Origin: Flavimarina sp. Hel_I_48
GTDB taxonomy: Bacteria > Bacteroidota > Bacteroidia > Flavobacteriales > Flavobacteriaceae
Direction of reading: 5' to 3'
Length of the DNA: 64,000 nt
Assembly: GCF_000733945.1 (NCBI RefSeq)
Contig: NZ_JPOL01000002.1
Span: 2,791,001-2,855,000, forward strand
The first letter of the stretch is position 1; each line of letters begins with the position of its first letter. The translations under genes and the position numbers were made by a program. Of the stretch, positions 16,902-26,224 are shown in pieces. The notes below the pieces were generated by a model. It made no database searches. It was given only the letters and a program-made list of their open reading frames with translations, and was not told the DNA's origin.

Positions 16902-18128
16902 ATGAATGACTTTTTACAACAATGGGGAGAAGCAGCCTATACCACCGCCGGATTTTTCTGGATGGCGCTCTGGGCTTTTGCTCTGGGCTACGTTATAAGC
17001 AGTATGATCCAGGTTTTTGTTACCGAAAAAAAAATGCAGCAAACCATGGGGCAAAACGAATCAAAAGGAGTGCTTTTAGGTACTTTTTTCGGGTTTATAA
17101 GCAGTTCTTGTAGTTTTGCCGCGCTGGCCTCTACTAAATCACTTTTTAAAAAGGGAGCGAGTTTTGTCTCTTCTATCGCGTTTTTACTGGCTTCCACAAA
17201 TCTTGTTATTGAGCTGGGCATCATAATTTCCATATTTTTAGGTTGGCAGTTTGTCGTGGGGGAATATGCCGGCGGTATTTTATTGATAGGTATCAGCTGG
17301 ATCTTGATCCGACTCTTAAATCCTAAAAAACTCATTGAACAGGCGCGTAATAATTTAAAAGACAAAGACGATGATGGAGATAAAGATTCTAAATCCTGGA
17401 AGAAAAAAATAGAATCAGAAGAAAGTTGGGCAAAAGTATCCCAGCAATACGGCATGGAGTGGAAGATGGTCTGGAAAGATGTCACCGTAGGTTTTACGAT
17501 TGCCGGGATCGTTGCCGCATTTGTACCAGATGCCTGGTTTGAAACCCTTTTTGTAGGCTCAGGAGGTGGGAATACGGACTTTAGTTTTCTTCAAATTATA
17601 GAACATATAGTGGTAGGCCCCGTAGCTGCTTTTATAACATTTATAGGTTCTATGGGCAATATTCCGCTTGCCGCACTTCTTTTTAGTAAAGGCGTAAGTT
17701 TTGCCGGGGTGATGGCCTTTATTTTTAGCGATCTGGTGGTTTTTCCCATTTTACGTATCAATGCCAAATATTATGGCTGGAAAATGTCACTTTTCATACT
17801 ATTTCTGTTATTTACCTCGCTCGTGGGGGCTTCTTTAATTTTGCATTATTCCTTTGATTTGCTGAGCATACTGCCAGATCCTTCCCAGGTGACCATTTCG
17901 GAAAATAGCTATTTTGCAATTGACTACACCTTCTTTTTAAACCTCGCTTTTTTGTTGATTTCCGGTTTTTTGATCTACCTGGGCTTTTTTAAACGGAAAG
18001 ATGTCATGTATATGAAAGAAATGGCGCCAAAAAGTAAGCTTCTGGAAAATATATTAAAATATGCCGCACTTATTTGTTATGTGTGGTTAGTGGGCGGACT
18101 CGTAATGAAGTTTACCATGAACGGGTAA
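16902..18128 (+). CDS. Permease of the ArsP/DUF318 family (SO_0444-like Cu/Zn efflux)
   Basis: The 408-residue protein has about ten predicted membrane segments in two halves, split by a charged cytoplasmic loop (about 145-195, rich in Asp, Lys and Ser). The family signature FGFISSSCSFAALA (63-76, Cys70) lies in the first half, and a matching GSMGNIPLAALL in the second. The family includes the arsenic permease ArsP and the SO_0444 group annotated as Cu/Zn efflux. Its place between a copper buffer and CopA favours metal export here. The substrate is inferred, not seen. Confidence 0.83.
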   Translation: MNDFLQQWGEAAYTTAGFFWMALWAFALGYVISSMIQVFVTEKKMQQTMGQNESKGVLLGTFFGFISSSCSFAALASTKSLFKKGASFVSSIAFLLASTNLVIELGIIISIFLGWQFVVGEYAGGILLIGISWILIRLLNPKKLIEQARNNLKDKDDDGDKDSKSWKKKIESEESWAKVSQQYGMEWKMVWKDVTVGFTIAGIVAAFVPDAWFETLFVGSGGGNTDFSFLQIIEHIVVGPVAAFITFIGSMGNIPLAALLFSKGVSFAGVMAFIFSDLVVFPILRINAKYYGWKMSLFILFLLFTSLVGASLILHYSFDLLSILPDPSQVTISENSYFAIDYTFFLNLAFLLISGFLIYLGFFKRKDVMYMKEMAPKSKLLENILKYAALICYVWLVGGLVMKFTMNG

Positions 18129-18171
18129 AAAATTGAGAGTTAAGAATGAAAAATGAAAATTAAAATTGTCA

Positions 18172-18218
18172 GGTCGAATTGCTTTTAAGTCGGCAGCCGA
18201 AAAAGCTATATCGAGACC
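18172..18218. repeat. Imperfect hairpin repeat between permease and copA
   Basis: GGTCGAATTGCTTTT faces AAAAGCTATATCGAGACC around a CGGCAGCCG loop stem. The layout (GTC..CGA ends, nested hairpin) resembles a shortened relative of the 130-bp elements at 14159 and 14394, but the sequence is not the same. Confidence 0.5.
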
Positions 18219-18222
18219 GATT

Positions 18223-18310
18223 TCATATAGAGAAGTGAGAATAGATAAAAGAGAGAAGAGAAGAGAGAAAAGGGAACTGGGAAGAGAGAACAGAGAGAAG
18301 TGAGAAATAG
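18223..18310 (+). other. Purine-only-like tract upstream of copA
   Basis: About 88 bases of the plus strand are almost all A and G (GAGAAG/AGAGAA units, with very few T or C). It lies 40 bases before copA. No ORF or promoter match is seen in it. Confidence 0.6.
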
Positions 18311-18349
18311 ATTTCCGCCTTCGCGGAAATAAAAAAAAAGAAAATTATA

Positions 18350-20881
18350 ATGAAGCATACCTATCACATACACGGCATGAGCTGTAATGGCTGCCGCGGT
18401 CACGTGGAGAAAACGCTTTCTGCTGTGAATGGGGTGACCGAAGTTGCGGTTGACCTGGAGACAGAAAAGGCGTTGATCCACATGGATAAGCACATAAAAC
18501 TGAAAACCTTTCAGAAAGCCCTGGAGCATGATGGTGGCGGATATTCCATCGGAGCAATGGGAAATGACAAAACGGTAAAAAACCATAAAAAACAGTCGGA
18601 AAAGAGGCAAAAAGCATCTAAAAAGGTGGAAAATGGAGCAGGAATATTTTATTGCCCCATGCATTGCGAAGGTGATAAAACCTATGACAAACCAGGGGAT
18701 TGCCCCGTCTGCGGGATGGATCTGGTAGAGGAGCAATCCCCCTTCCTTCGGAGGGGGACAGGGGGAGGATTTACGTGCCCCATGCATCCAGAAGTTCTGG
18801 AAGAGAAACCCGGGGATTGCCCCATTTGTGGGATGGATCTTGTGCCAAAAGCGCCCAGTGTGAGCGCTGAGGAAAAAACGTATAAAAAACTGTTGCGTAA
18901 ATTCTGGATTGCGCTTGGGTTCACACTTCCTGTATTTCTTATTGCAATGAGCGGCATGCTACGGGAAAATCCTTTATATGACTTAATGTCTGTCAGATAC
19001 TGGAACTGGGTTCAGTTTGGCCTTTCCCTTCCCGTTGTATTTTACGCGACCTGGATGTTTTTTGAACGTGCTTACCGAAGCTTAAAAACCTGGAATTTGA
19101 ATATGTTCACCTTAATAGGCATAGGTGCGGGTGTGGCATGGGTTTTTAGTGTTTTTGCACTTCTCTTTCCCGATTTTTTTCCACCTCATTTCAAAACTGA
19201 AAACGGTAATGTGCATGTCTATTTTGAATCGGCTACCGTGATCCTGACCCTTGTCCTTATGGGACAGGTTTTAGAAGCACGGGCGCACGGTAAAACGAAC
19301 GCATCAGTAAAAGCCTTATTGAAACTGGCGCCAAACAAAGCCATTAAGATCATTGATGGGGAAGAGAAGGAAGTGCCCATTGATGAAATAACGGTGGGCG
19401 ATATTTTACGTGTAAAACCAGGAGAAAAAATTCCGGTAGATGGTCGTATTACGAAAGGAACAACTTCGGTTGATGAATCAATGATAACCGGTGAGCCGCT
19501 TCCCGTGTCCAAAAACCAAGGTGATAGCCTACGCAGCGGTACCATAAATGGTAATCAGGCCGTACTTATGGAAGCGCAAAAAGTAGGTGCAGACACCTTG
19601 CTTTCACAGATCATTGAAATGGTCAACAAGGCCAGCCGTAGCCAGGCACCCATTCAAAAACTTGCCGATAGGATTTCAGGATATTTTGTGCCCGTGGTAG
19701 TGCTCATTTCGGTAATCACGTTTGTGATCTGGGCGGTTTGGGGACCGTCGCCAGCGTATGTGTACGCACTGATAAACTCCATTGCCGTACTCATAATCGC
19801 ATGCCCGTGTGCGCTGGGTCTTGCCACGCCCATGAGTGTCATGGTGGGAGTAGGAAAGGGCGCGCAAAATGGTGTTCTTATCAAAAATGCGGAAGCGCTG
19901 GAGAAATTGGACAAGATAGACGTCCTTATCATAGACAAGACCGGCACGATTACCGAGGGGAAACCTTCCGTAGAAAAAGTTGAAGTACACGATGAAGATT
20001 TCCGCGAAAGCGAGATCTTAAAATATATCGCTGCGCTGAATACGCTGAGCGAACATCCACTGGCGCAGGCCACCGTGCGCTATGCGAAGGACAAAGGTGT
20101 GCAACTTGTTGAAGCAGCTCATTTTAATGCGGTTACGGGAAAAGGGGTGACCGGAACCGTAGAAGGCAAGGAAGTTGCGCTGGGCAACACTGCCTTGATG
20201 GAAGAAAAAGCGGTAAATATTCCGCAGGATTTGGCAATAAATGCCGAAAAAGAGCAGAAAATGGGTAAAACGGTATCTTTTTTGGCCCTTGATGGTAGGG
20301 CGGTAGCTTTTGTCGTTATCGCAGATAAAATCAAAGCGAGCAGTAAAAAAGCGATAGAAAGATTACAGGAAAAAGGCATTGAAGTGCTCATGCTCACCGG
20401 CGACAATGCAGATACTGCGGCCGCTGTTGCTGCAGAAGTTGGCGTGGCTCATTTTAAAGCCAGTATGCTTCCAGAAGATAAGCTTGCCGAAGTAGAGCGT
20501 TTGCAAAAAGAAGGCAGGAGAGTCGCGATGGCCGGCGATGGTATCAATGATGCGCCCGCACTGGCAAAAAGTGACGTGGGTATTGCCATGGGGACGGGGA
20601 CCGATGTGGCCATAGAAAGTGCCTCGATCACCCTTGTGGAAGGCGACCTGCACGGAATTGTAAAAGCCTACCAACTGAGCGATAAGGTGATGAAAAATAT
20701 CAAACAAAACCTATTTTTTGCACTTATTTACAATACGCTGGGAATCCCGGTTGCAGCCGGAATTCTGTATCCATTTTTTGGACTGCTTTTATCGCCCATG
20801 ATTGCGGCGCTGGCGATGAGTTTTAGTTCGGTTTCGGTAATTGCGAATGCGCTAAGGCTTCGGGGAGCGAAGATTGATTGA
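18350..20881 (+). CDS. copA: Copper-translocating P1B-type ATPase CopA
   Basis: The 843-residue Cu(I) exporter has an HMA domain (3-65, GMSCNGC with Cys12 and Cys15). Two YHS-like heavy-metal-binding modules follow (about 100-125 and 143-170), each CPMH...PGDCPxCGMDLV. Then come the ATPase core with [11 protein letters not shown] (metal-binding CPC at 485-487), DKTGT (phosphorylated Asp529), SEHPLA and [10 protein letters not shown]. Residues 130-139 ([10 protein letters not shown]) between the two modules are exactly a GC-rich repeat element inserted in frame. The start ATG puts the HMA domain at the N-terminus. cusB follows after 125 bases. Confidence 0.97.
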   Translation: MKHTYHIHGMSCNGCRGHVEKTLSAVNGVTEVAVDLETEKALIHMDKHIKLKTFQKALEHDGGGYSIGAMGNDKTVKNHKKQSEKRQKASKKVENGAGIFYCPMHCEGDKTYDKPGDCPVCGMDLVEEQSPFLRRGTGGGFTCPMHPEVLEEKPGDCPICGMDLVPKAPSVSAEEKTYKKLLRKFWIALGFTLPVFLIAMSGMLRENPLYDLMSVRYWNWVQFGLSLPVVFYATWMFFERAYRSLKTWNLNMFTLIGIGAGVAWVFSVFALLFPDFFPPHFKTENGNVHVYFESATVILTLVLMGQVLEARAHGKTNASVKALLKLAPNKAIKIIDGEEKEVPIDEITVGDILRVKPGEKIPVDGRITKGTTSVDESMITGEPLPVSKNQGDSLRSGTINGNQAVLMEAQKVGADTLLSQIIEMVNKASRSQAPIQKLADRISGYFVPVVVLISVITFVIWAVWGPSPAYVYALINSIAVLIIACPCALGLATPMSVMVGVGKGAQNGVLIKNAEALEKLDKIDVLIIDKTGTITEGKPSVEKVEVHDEDFRESEILKYIAALNTLSEHPLAQATVRYAKDKGVQLVEAAHFNAVTGKGVTGTVEGKEVALGNTALMEEKAVNIPQDLAINAEKEQKMGKTVSFLALDGRAVAFVVIADKIKASSKKAIERLQEKGIEVLMLTGDNADTAAAVAAEVGVAHFKASMLPEDKLAEVERLQKEGRRVAMAGDGINDAPALAKSDVGIAMGTGTDVAIESASITLVEGDLHGIVKAYQLSDKVMKNIKQNLFFALIYNTLGIPVAAGILYPFFGLLLSPMIAALAMSFSSVSVIANALRLRGAKID
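18737..18766. repeat. GC-rich palindromic repeat, copy C, inside copA
   Basis: The 30-base element runs from TCCCCC to GGGGGA and starts exactly on a codon boundary (codon 130). It adds ten codons without shifting the frame, in the flexible linker between the two metal-binding modules. Related to 4061-4083 and 14114-14137. Confidence 0.65.
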
Positions 20882-21006
20882 GATTTTTTAATGCGTAGAT
20901 TTTTGAATGTGTGGATTGCTGTTGCGCAGAATTCTTGATCTATAATTTAGATATGTATGTTAACTGATATATAAGTAAAAATTAAAAGCTTGATAAAATA
21001 GATAAA

Positions 21007-22728
21007 ATGAAAAAATACTTAATTTATGGTATCCTGCTTTTTGTGGGAATTGGTTTGGGAGCCCTACTTTTTTCCAGTTCCAAAGAAAATGTGCATATTC
21101 AAGAATCCACACATCAGCATATCCAGGAATCCAATAATCAAGAACTCTGGACATGCTCCATGCATCCACAAATACTGAAAACCGAACCTGGCGATTGTCC
21201 CATTTGCGGGATGGAATTGATTCCGGCAACCGCGTCTGATGAAGGTCTTGGGCTCAACGAAATACGGATGACCAAAAATGCGATGGCACTTGCCAACGTT
21301 CAGACCACGGTTATTGGGGATTCAGGTCAAAAAGCAGGAACCAGTATCACGCTTTCGGGAAAAATCATTCAAAATGCCGAAAAAATGGCCGTTCAGGCGA
21401 GTTATTTTGATGGTAGGATTGAAAAATTGAACGTAAATTTTGAGGGGCAGGAAATTCAGAAAGGGCAGTTGCTGGCTACTATTTATTCACCAGATCTTGT
21501 TGCGGCACAGCAAGAATTGCTTACCGCGGTGTCCATGAAAGAATCACAACCGCAATTGTACTCTGCGGTGCGCAAAAAGCTAAACTTGTGGAAACTGAGC
21601 GAAAATCAAATCAATTCCATAGAAAAATCTGGTAAAGTTCAGGAAAATGTTCCGGTTTATGCCACGGTTTCCGGCACGGTGGATGAAGTAATGAGCGCTG
21701 TGGGCGATTATGTAAAACGTGGTCAGCCCTTGCTTAAAGTGAGTAATTTAAGCAGCGTATGGGCAGCTTTTGATGTGTATGAGAATCAATTGGGCCAACT
21801 CAAAAACGGCGATAGTATTTCCATTATCGCAAATGCTTTTCCAGATAAGAAATTTAGCGCGCAACTTTCCTTTATTCAGCCCACATTAAACACACAAAGC
21901 CGAACCGTAAGCGTTCGCGCTACCTTAAACAATACTGAAAATCTTCTAAAACCAGGAATGTTCGTGACCGGGAAGTTAGATACCGGCACTGCAAACAAAA
22001 CAGCTGCAAATTCAAACTTAATAATTCCCGCAAGCGCAGTGCTGTGGACGGGAGAACGCTCGTTAGTCTATGTTAAAACCGATAAAAACGAGCCTGTTTT
22101 TGAAATGCGGGAAGTGACACTGGGCTCCAAAAATGGGGAAATGTATAGTGTAAGCAGCGGACTTGAGAATGGCGAGGAGATCGTTACCAATGGTACATTC
22201 ACCGTTGATGCCGCCGCACAGTTGCAGGACAAAAAATCAATGATGAATCAGGCAGAAAATACACCGACAGATGAAATGATGCGTATGGAGCTGCCTGAAC
22301 GATTCCAACGTGAATTTATCGCCGTTTTACCTGATTATCTGCGTTTAAAAGATGATTTTTTTGATGGGGAGAGTACCCAGATTTCCGCTAGTGCGGAAAA
22401 ATTGGCTTCGGCTTTTGGTAAAATAGATATTACCGAATTAAGTGGAATGGTTAAATCACATTCTGATGTAATTCTGAAAAATTTACAGAAAATAGAGAAA
22501 ACGAAAGATCTGGAAGCCCAGCGTGAAGCCTTTGTAAAACTCAATGAAAATATGGTTGCCATTGCCAGGAACTTAAATGAAGTCCCACAAGCGCTCTACC
22601 TTCAGCAATGTCCCATGGCCAATAATAACAAAGGTGCACTATGGCTGAGTGCAAGTAAAGAAATAAGAAATCCATATTATGGTGAAGCAATGAAAAACTG
22701 CGGAAGCGTAATTGACAGTTTGTTTTAA
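21007..22728 (+). CDS. cusB: CusB-type RND periplasmic adaptor with HMBD and DUF3347 domains
   Basis: The 573-residue membrane-fusion protein should link CusA to the TolC channel. An N-terminal membrane anchor (about 4-23) is followed by a YHS-like metal module (about 39-66, [20 protein letters not shown]) like those in CopA. The biotinyl-lipoyl/alpha-hairpin/beta-barrel adaptor body is at about 85-410. The C-terminal DUF3347 domain (about 425-570) has the conserved LYLQQCPMA near its end. CusB and CusA are separated by more than 6.8 kb of other copper genes, an unusual order. A His- and Gln-rich stretch (HIQESTHQH) precedes the metal module. Confidence 0.93.
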   Translation: MKKYLIYGILLFVGIGLGALLFSSSKENVHIQESTHQHIQESNNQELWTCSMHPQILKTEPGDCPICGMELIPATASDEGLGLNEIRMTKNAMALANVQTTVIGDSGQKAGTSITLSGKIIQNAEKMAVQASYFDGRIEKLNVNFEGQEIQKGQLLATIYSPDLVAAQQELLTAVSMKESQPQLYSAVRKKLNLWKLSENQINSIEKSGKVQENVPVYATVSGTVDEVMSAVGDYVKRGQPLLKVSNLSSVWAAFDVYENQLGQLKNGDSISIIANAFPDKKFSAQLSFIQPTLNTQSRTVSVRATLNNTENLLKPGMFVTGKLDTGTANKTAANSNLIIPASAVLWTGERSLVYVKTDKNEPVFEMREVTLGSKNGEMYSVSSGLENGEEIVTNGTFTVDAAAQLQDKKSMMNQAENTPTDEMMRMELPERFQREFIAVLPDYLRLKDDFFDGESTQISASAEKLASAFGKIDITELSGMVKSHSDVILKNLQKIEKTKDLEAQREAFVKLNENMVAIARNLNEVPQALYLQQCPMANNNKGALWLSASKEIRNPYYGEAMKNCGSVIDSLF

Positions 22729-23005
22729 ATTACAACTATTTGATAGTTTTGAAATTATGGGATAGGTAATGCGGATTTTCATTCTAATCCTTAATTCTTG
22801 AATATAAATGTTTCCTGAATTTCTTAATTAATTAAAATAACGCAAAAATCTACGTTGTAAGCTAGATTATTGTCTTTTAACAACATTTAAACTACTACAA
22901 AGTTTATTTTTACTTGAGTTATATAGTCGATGGGCATCTTATTTTTGATCATTTGAAGTTACTTTCAGTATCAAAAAAGATGTGCATTCGCAATGTAAAG
23001 CAAGT
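22729..23005. other. AT-rich gap before the polysaccharide locus
   Basis: This 277-base gap holds no ORF that I can support. It contains the candidate promoter at 22914-22947. I see no convincing terminator for the copper genes. Confidence 0.5.
22914..22947 (+). promoter_or_regulatory. Candidate promoter of the polysaccharide locus
   Basis: TATTTTTG (22940-22947) matches TAnnTTTG exactly, with a TTG 23 bases upstream (22914-22916), slightly wider than the usual spacing. It would give a leader of about 50 bases to the ABC ATPase gene. Confidence 0.4.
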
Positions 23006-24286
23006 ATGGATACCACAATTCTAAAAGCCGAAAACATTTCAAAACAATACCGTCTGGGTGTTGTGGGCAGTGGTACTTTGAGGGACGATTTCAAACGACT
23101 GGTTGCGCGTGTACGAGGCAAAGAAGATCCTTTTCTAAAGGTGGGCGACGTAAATGATAGAAGTAAAACCTCAAGTGAGGATTATGTCTGGGCCTTGCGC
23201 GATATTAATTTTGAAGTGAGGCGTGGAGAGGTATTGGGGATTATAGGTAAAAATGGCGCAGGAAAGTCCACCTTGCTAAAGATACTTTCACGTGTGACCG
23301 CTCCTACTACTGGCACCATAAAAAGCCGTGGCCGCATTGCTTCCCTCCTCGAAGTGGGTACTGGATTCAACCCCGAACTTACCGGGCGGGAAAATATTTA
23401 CCTAAATGGAGCCATATTAGGGATGACCAAAGCTGAAATCACATCAAAACTTGATGAGATTATTGCGTTTTCAGGTTGTGAACGCTATATAGATACCCCT
23501 ACCAAACGTTATTCTTCGGGAATGACAGTAAGATTGGCTTTTGCCGTTGCAGCGCATCTGGAGCCAGAGATTCTGGTCGTAGATGAGGTTTTAGCGGTGG
23601 GAGATGCAGAATTCCAGAAGAAAGCCATAGGTAAAATGCAGGATATTTCCAGCGGAGAGGGAAGGACAGTGCTCTTTGTAAGTCATAATATGGCGAGTGT
23701 GCAGAACTTATGTACGCGTGGGATTTTGCTTGAAAATGGTACTGTAACCATAGATGATAAAGTAAACAGAGTCATTGAGAAATATATGCAAGCTGCTCAA
23801 CATGGAGCCTCTGAAGAGCTCATTAAGGGCATCGATTCAACTGAGCGAACTGGGAGTATGGTCATGCAGATAAAAAACGTAGAATTAGTCACAGAGAAAG
23901 TTGGACGTTTCCCAGCAACTGGTTCACCACTTACATTTAAATTCGAATTAGATAACCCCCAGCATATTTCTATCAAAGATTTACGTCTTGATTTTAGGGT
24001 AGATGATTATATGGGGCAACGGTTATTGTGGTTCAGTACTTCAATATTTGAAAATGAAGATAAAAGGCAGGCTTATTACATTTCGTTCCATTTAAACAAG
24101 TTACCGCTTAATTCAGGTCAATATTTTGTAACGACCCATCTTAGCGTGAAAAACGAAATTGCAGACTGGGCCAAAAATGCTTTTCATTTTAATGTTGAAG
24201 AAGGATTTTTCTATCATTCTTTTAAAAAAGTTGCGACAAGTCAAAGCAAAGTACTAACAGATTTTGAACTTCTATTTAATGATTAA
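23006..24286 (+). CDS. Wzt/TagH-type polysaccharide ABC transporter ATP-binding protein
   Basis: From ATG 23006 the product is 426 residues; the GTG at 22982 would only add eight residues. The ATPase domain shows IIGKNGAGKSTLLK (Walker A, about 78-92), the signature region YSSGMTVRLAF and ILVVDEVLAVGD (Walker B). Residues about 275-426 form a beta-rich extension like the carbohydrate-binding Wzt C-terminal domain, which selects the glycan for export. The Wzm-type permease that should accompany it is absent on both sides. Immediately upstream is cusB. It overlaps the next gene by 8 bases. Confidence 0.9.
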   Translation: MDTTILKAENISKQYRLGVVGSGTLRDDFKRLVARVRGKEDPFLKVGDVNDRSKTSSEDYVWALRDINFEVRRGEVLGIIGKNGAGKSTLLKILSRVTAPTTGTIKSRGRIASLLEVGTGFNPELTGRENIYLNGAILGMTKAEITSKLDEIIAFSGCERYIDTPTKRYSSGMTVRLAFAVAAHLEPEILVVDEVLAVGDAEFQKKAIGKMQDISSGEGRTVLFVSHNMASVQNLCTRGILLENGTVTIDDKVNRVIEKYMQAAQHGASEELIKGIDSTERTGSMVMQIKNVELVTEKVGRFPATGSPLTFKFELDNPQHISIKDLRLDFRVDDYMGQRLLWFSTSIFENEDKRQAYYISFHLNKLPLNSGQYFVTTHLSVKNEIADWAKNAFHFNVEEGFFYHSFKKVATSQSKVLTDFELLFND

Positions 24287-25001
24287 TAGACTTAAAAGCT
24301 ATTTCCAAAATTTGCGGAAGGAAGTTAAGGATATCAACTATTCACAGAAGGAGTTGTGGGCTACACATAAATTGCAATCTTTGTTTAGTGAAGGTCATTT
24401 TATTCCACAGACTGGCTGGTCTATGACTCCTCAGGCTATTTTACATTCTTTGAACATTATCTCCTTAGATATGCCGGAGACAATAGTAGAATTTGGTAGT
24501 GGAGCCACTACACTGTACATAGCAAAGTTGTTAAAATTAGAAGGCAGTAAGACAACTTTCTTTTCAGTAGAATCAGACCTTGCCTGGAAACAAAAAATGG
24601 ATTTGCAACTAAGTATCCATGGACTTCAAGATTATGTGACTTTAATTTATTCCCCTTTGAAGGAAGTTTCATCTGCTTTAGTTTTTAAAGAACAGGAAAC
24701 TTGGTATGATACAGAATCTATAGGAGCAGCAATGAAGAAAGTAACAAAAGTTGATCTGGTTATCATTGATGGGCCATTTGGAGGTAGTACACCTTATGCG
24801 AGATACAGCGCTTTTCCATTCTTGCAAAATAAAGCTACGGAAAAAACAATATGGCTATTAGATGATACAAATAGGCCTCAAGAAATAGAGATTTTAAAGG
24901 AATGGCAACGGCAAAGTAATCTTAAATTGAATGTTTATACTAGATATTCTTTGTTAATGCACCCCAAGAAATTTGATTACACGCCCTATAAAATGCAATA
25001 A
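24279..25001 (+). CDS. Class I SAM-dependent methyltransferase-like protein
   Basis: From ATG 24279 (8 bases inside the ABC gene) the product is 240 residues; the TTG at 24264 is less likely. A Rossmann-type SAM motif is visible: IVEFGSGATTLYIAKLL (about 71-87). An acidic residue follows in FFSVESD, and later VDLVIIDGPFGG. The pattern fits small class I methyltransferases in capsule or O-antigen loci, which may methylate a sugar or a chain end. Next to a Wzt-like ATPase with a C-terminal domain, a chain-terminating methylation is possible, but this is inference. Confidence 0.7.
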   Translation: MINRLKSYFQNLRKEVKDINYSQKELWATHKLQSLFSEGHFIPQTGWSMTPQAILHSLNIISLDMPETIVEFGSGATTLYIAKLLKLEGSKTTFFSVESDLAWKQKMDLQLSIHGLQDYVTLIYSPLKEVSSALVFKEQETWYDTESIGAAMKKVTKVDLVIIDGPFGGSTPYARYSAFPFLQNKATEKTIWLLDDTNRPQEIEILKEWQRQSNLKLNVYTRYSLLMHPKKFDYTPYKMQ

Positions 25002-25036
25002 AAAAAATAACGAAAGCAACTTCATTCTCAAAAACA

Positions 25037-26224
25037 TTGACAAACCAACACTCAACAATAAAAGATAAACATATATTTTTTCTCTCTGCTTCTGACAGAA
25101 TCAATTATGGGGATCTATTATTTCCCATCATTTTTGAAAAAATGATGGGTAACAGCGATTATGTTTTCCATAATTATGGAATAATTTCATCGAATCTTGA
25201 AAATTTCGGTGCATTACCTACCCATTCTTATGCCACTATGTTGAAGGATATAGAAAAATATAGCGGAAAATTGGTAATAGGCGGTGGAGAGGTTCTTTTC
25301 TCGGAATGGGAAACTCTTTTCGGTTTTATAAGTGGTACGTATTCCAGGCTAAACGCAAACAAATTATTTTCTAAAATAGAACGTAGGCTACAGATCGCTA
25401 AGCGAACATTAGGCGGTCAAAAAGTTTCTTTGCCTTTTAGCCCGCACCCGGAGGAATTGAACAAATCAGATTTAAATATTTACTATAGTTCTGTGGGAGG
25501 TCAGTTTTACGGTGACTTAAAGTGGAAGAAGAATAAAGATGCCCTGCACGCAATGGAAGCTGCCAAATATATATCAGTAAGGGATCAGCGCAGTAAGGAC
25601 TCCTTGAACGCCGCAGGTCTAAATGCCAAACTGGTGCCAGATTCTGCATTGATTATGTCTGATTATTTCTCATTGGAAAATCTGATAAAAGAGAGCAAAG
25701 TAAGTCCGGAGATTTACAGGGAACCTTGTATGTTTGTTCAATTGGGTCGTTTTAAAGGTCCTGATGATCTTTCCTTATTTGGTCAAAAACTAAAAACAAT
25801 TAGCAAAGCCCTTCAACTAAAGGTTGTGCTTTGTCCTATTGGCATTGCTCCCGGCCATGAAGATGATATCATCCTTAAAGAACTGGCTTCAAGGAATGAT
25901 GATTTTGTATTTGTCATGCCAGCGTCCATAAGTGATATTATGTTGTTGATTGCACAATCCCAATTTTATCTAGGCACAAGTTTGCATGGTCTTATAACTG
26001 CCCAGAGTTTTAATGTGCCCCATCTGCCCTTGAATAAAAAAATAACAAAAGCAGTTTCCTATCTTAATACCTGGGTAGACGATTCGCTAAGAGCTGCAGA
26101 TTTTACTGATGATTTTTACGTTATTGATACTTTTAAAAAGTGGAAGACCGAAAAAATCAATAAAAATACCGACTTACAAAAAGAAATGGTTCGCAATAAC
26201 CTAAAATATATTTTACAAGATTAA
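25037..26224 (+). CDS. Polysaccharide pyruvyl transferase family protein
   Basis: The 395-residue protein has the features of the CsaB/PssM pyruvyl transferase family: INYGDLLFP near the start, YYSSVGGQFYGD and YISVRDQRSKDSL in the middle, the VPDSALIM strand, and LGTSLHGLITAQSF for the C-terminal active-site region (SLHG in place of the usual SxRLH). The family adds a pyruvate ketal from phosphoenolpyruvate to a sugar, giving negative charge. The start appears to be TTG at 25037, since the next ATG is beyond the conserved N-terminal motif. The next gene overlaps its stop codon by one base. Confidence 0.83.
   Translation: MTNQHSTIKDKHIFFLSASDRINYGDLLFPIIFEKMMGNSDYVFHNYGIISSNLENFGALPTHSYATMLKDIEKYSGKLVIGGGEVLFSEWETLFGFISGTYSRLNANKLFSKIERRLQIAKRTLGGQKVSLPFSPHPEELNKSDLNIYYSSVGGQFYGDLKWKKNKDALHAMEAAKYISVRDQRSKDSLNAAGLNAKLVPDSALIMSDYFSLENLIKESKVSPEIYREPCMFVQLGRFKGPDDLSLFGQKLKTISKALQLKVVLCPIGIAPGHEDDIILKELASRNDDFVFVMPASISDIMLLIAQSQFYLGTSLHGLITAQSFNVPHLPLNKKITKAVSYLNTWVDDSLRAADFTDDFYVIDTFKKWKTEKINKNTDLQKEMVRNNLKYILQD

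Noticed and set aside
18206..18787. 193-codon open frame on the minus strand
   Set aside because: It runs antisense through the start of copA and a purine tract, has no recognisable domain, and copA on the plus strand is certain.
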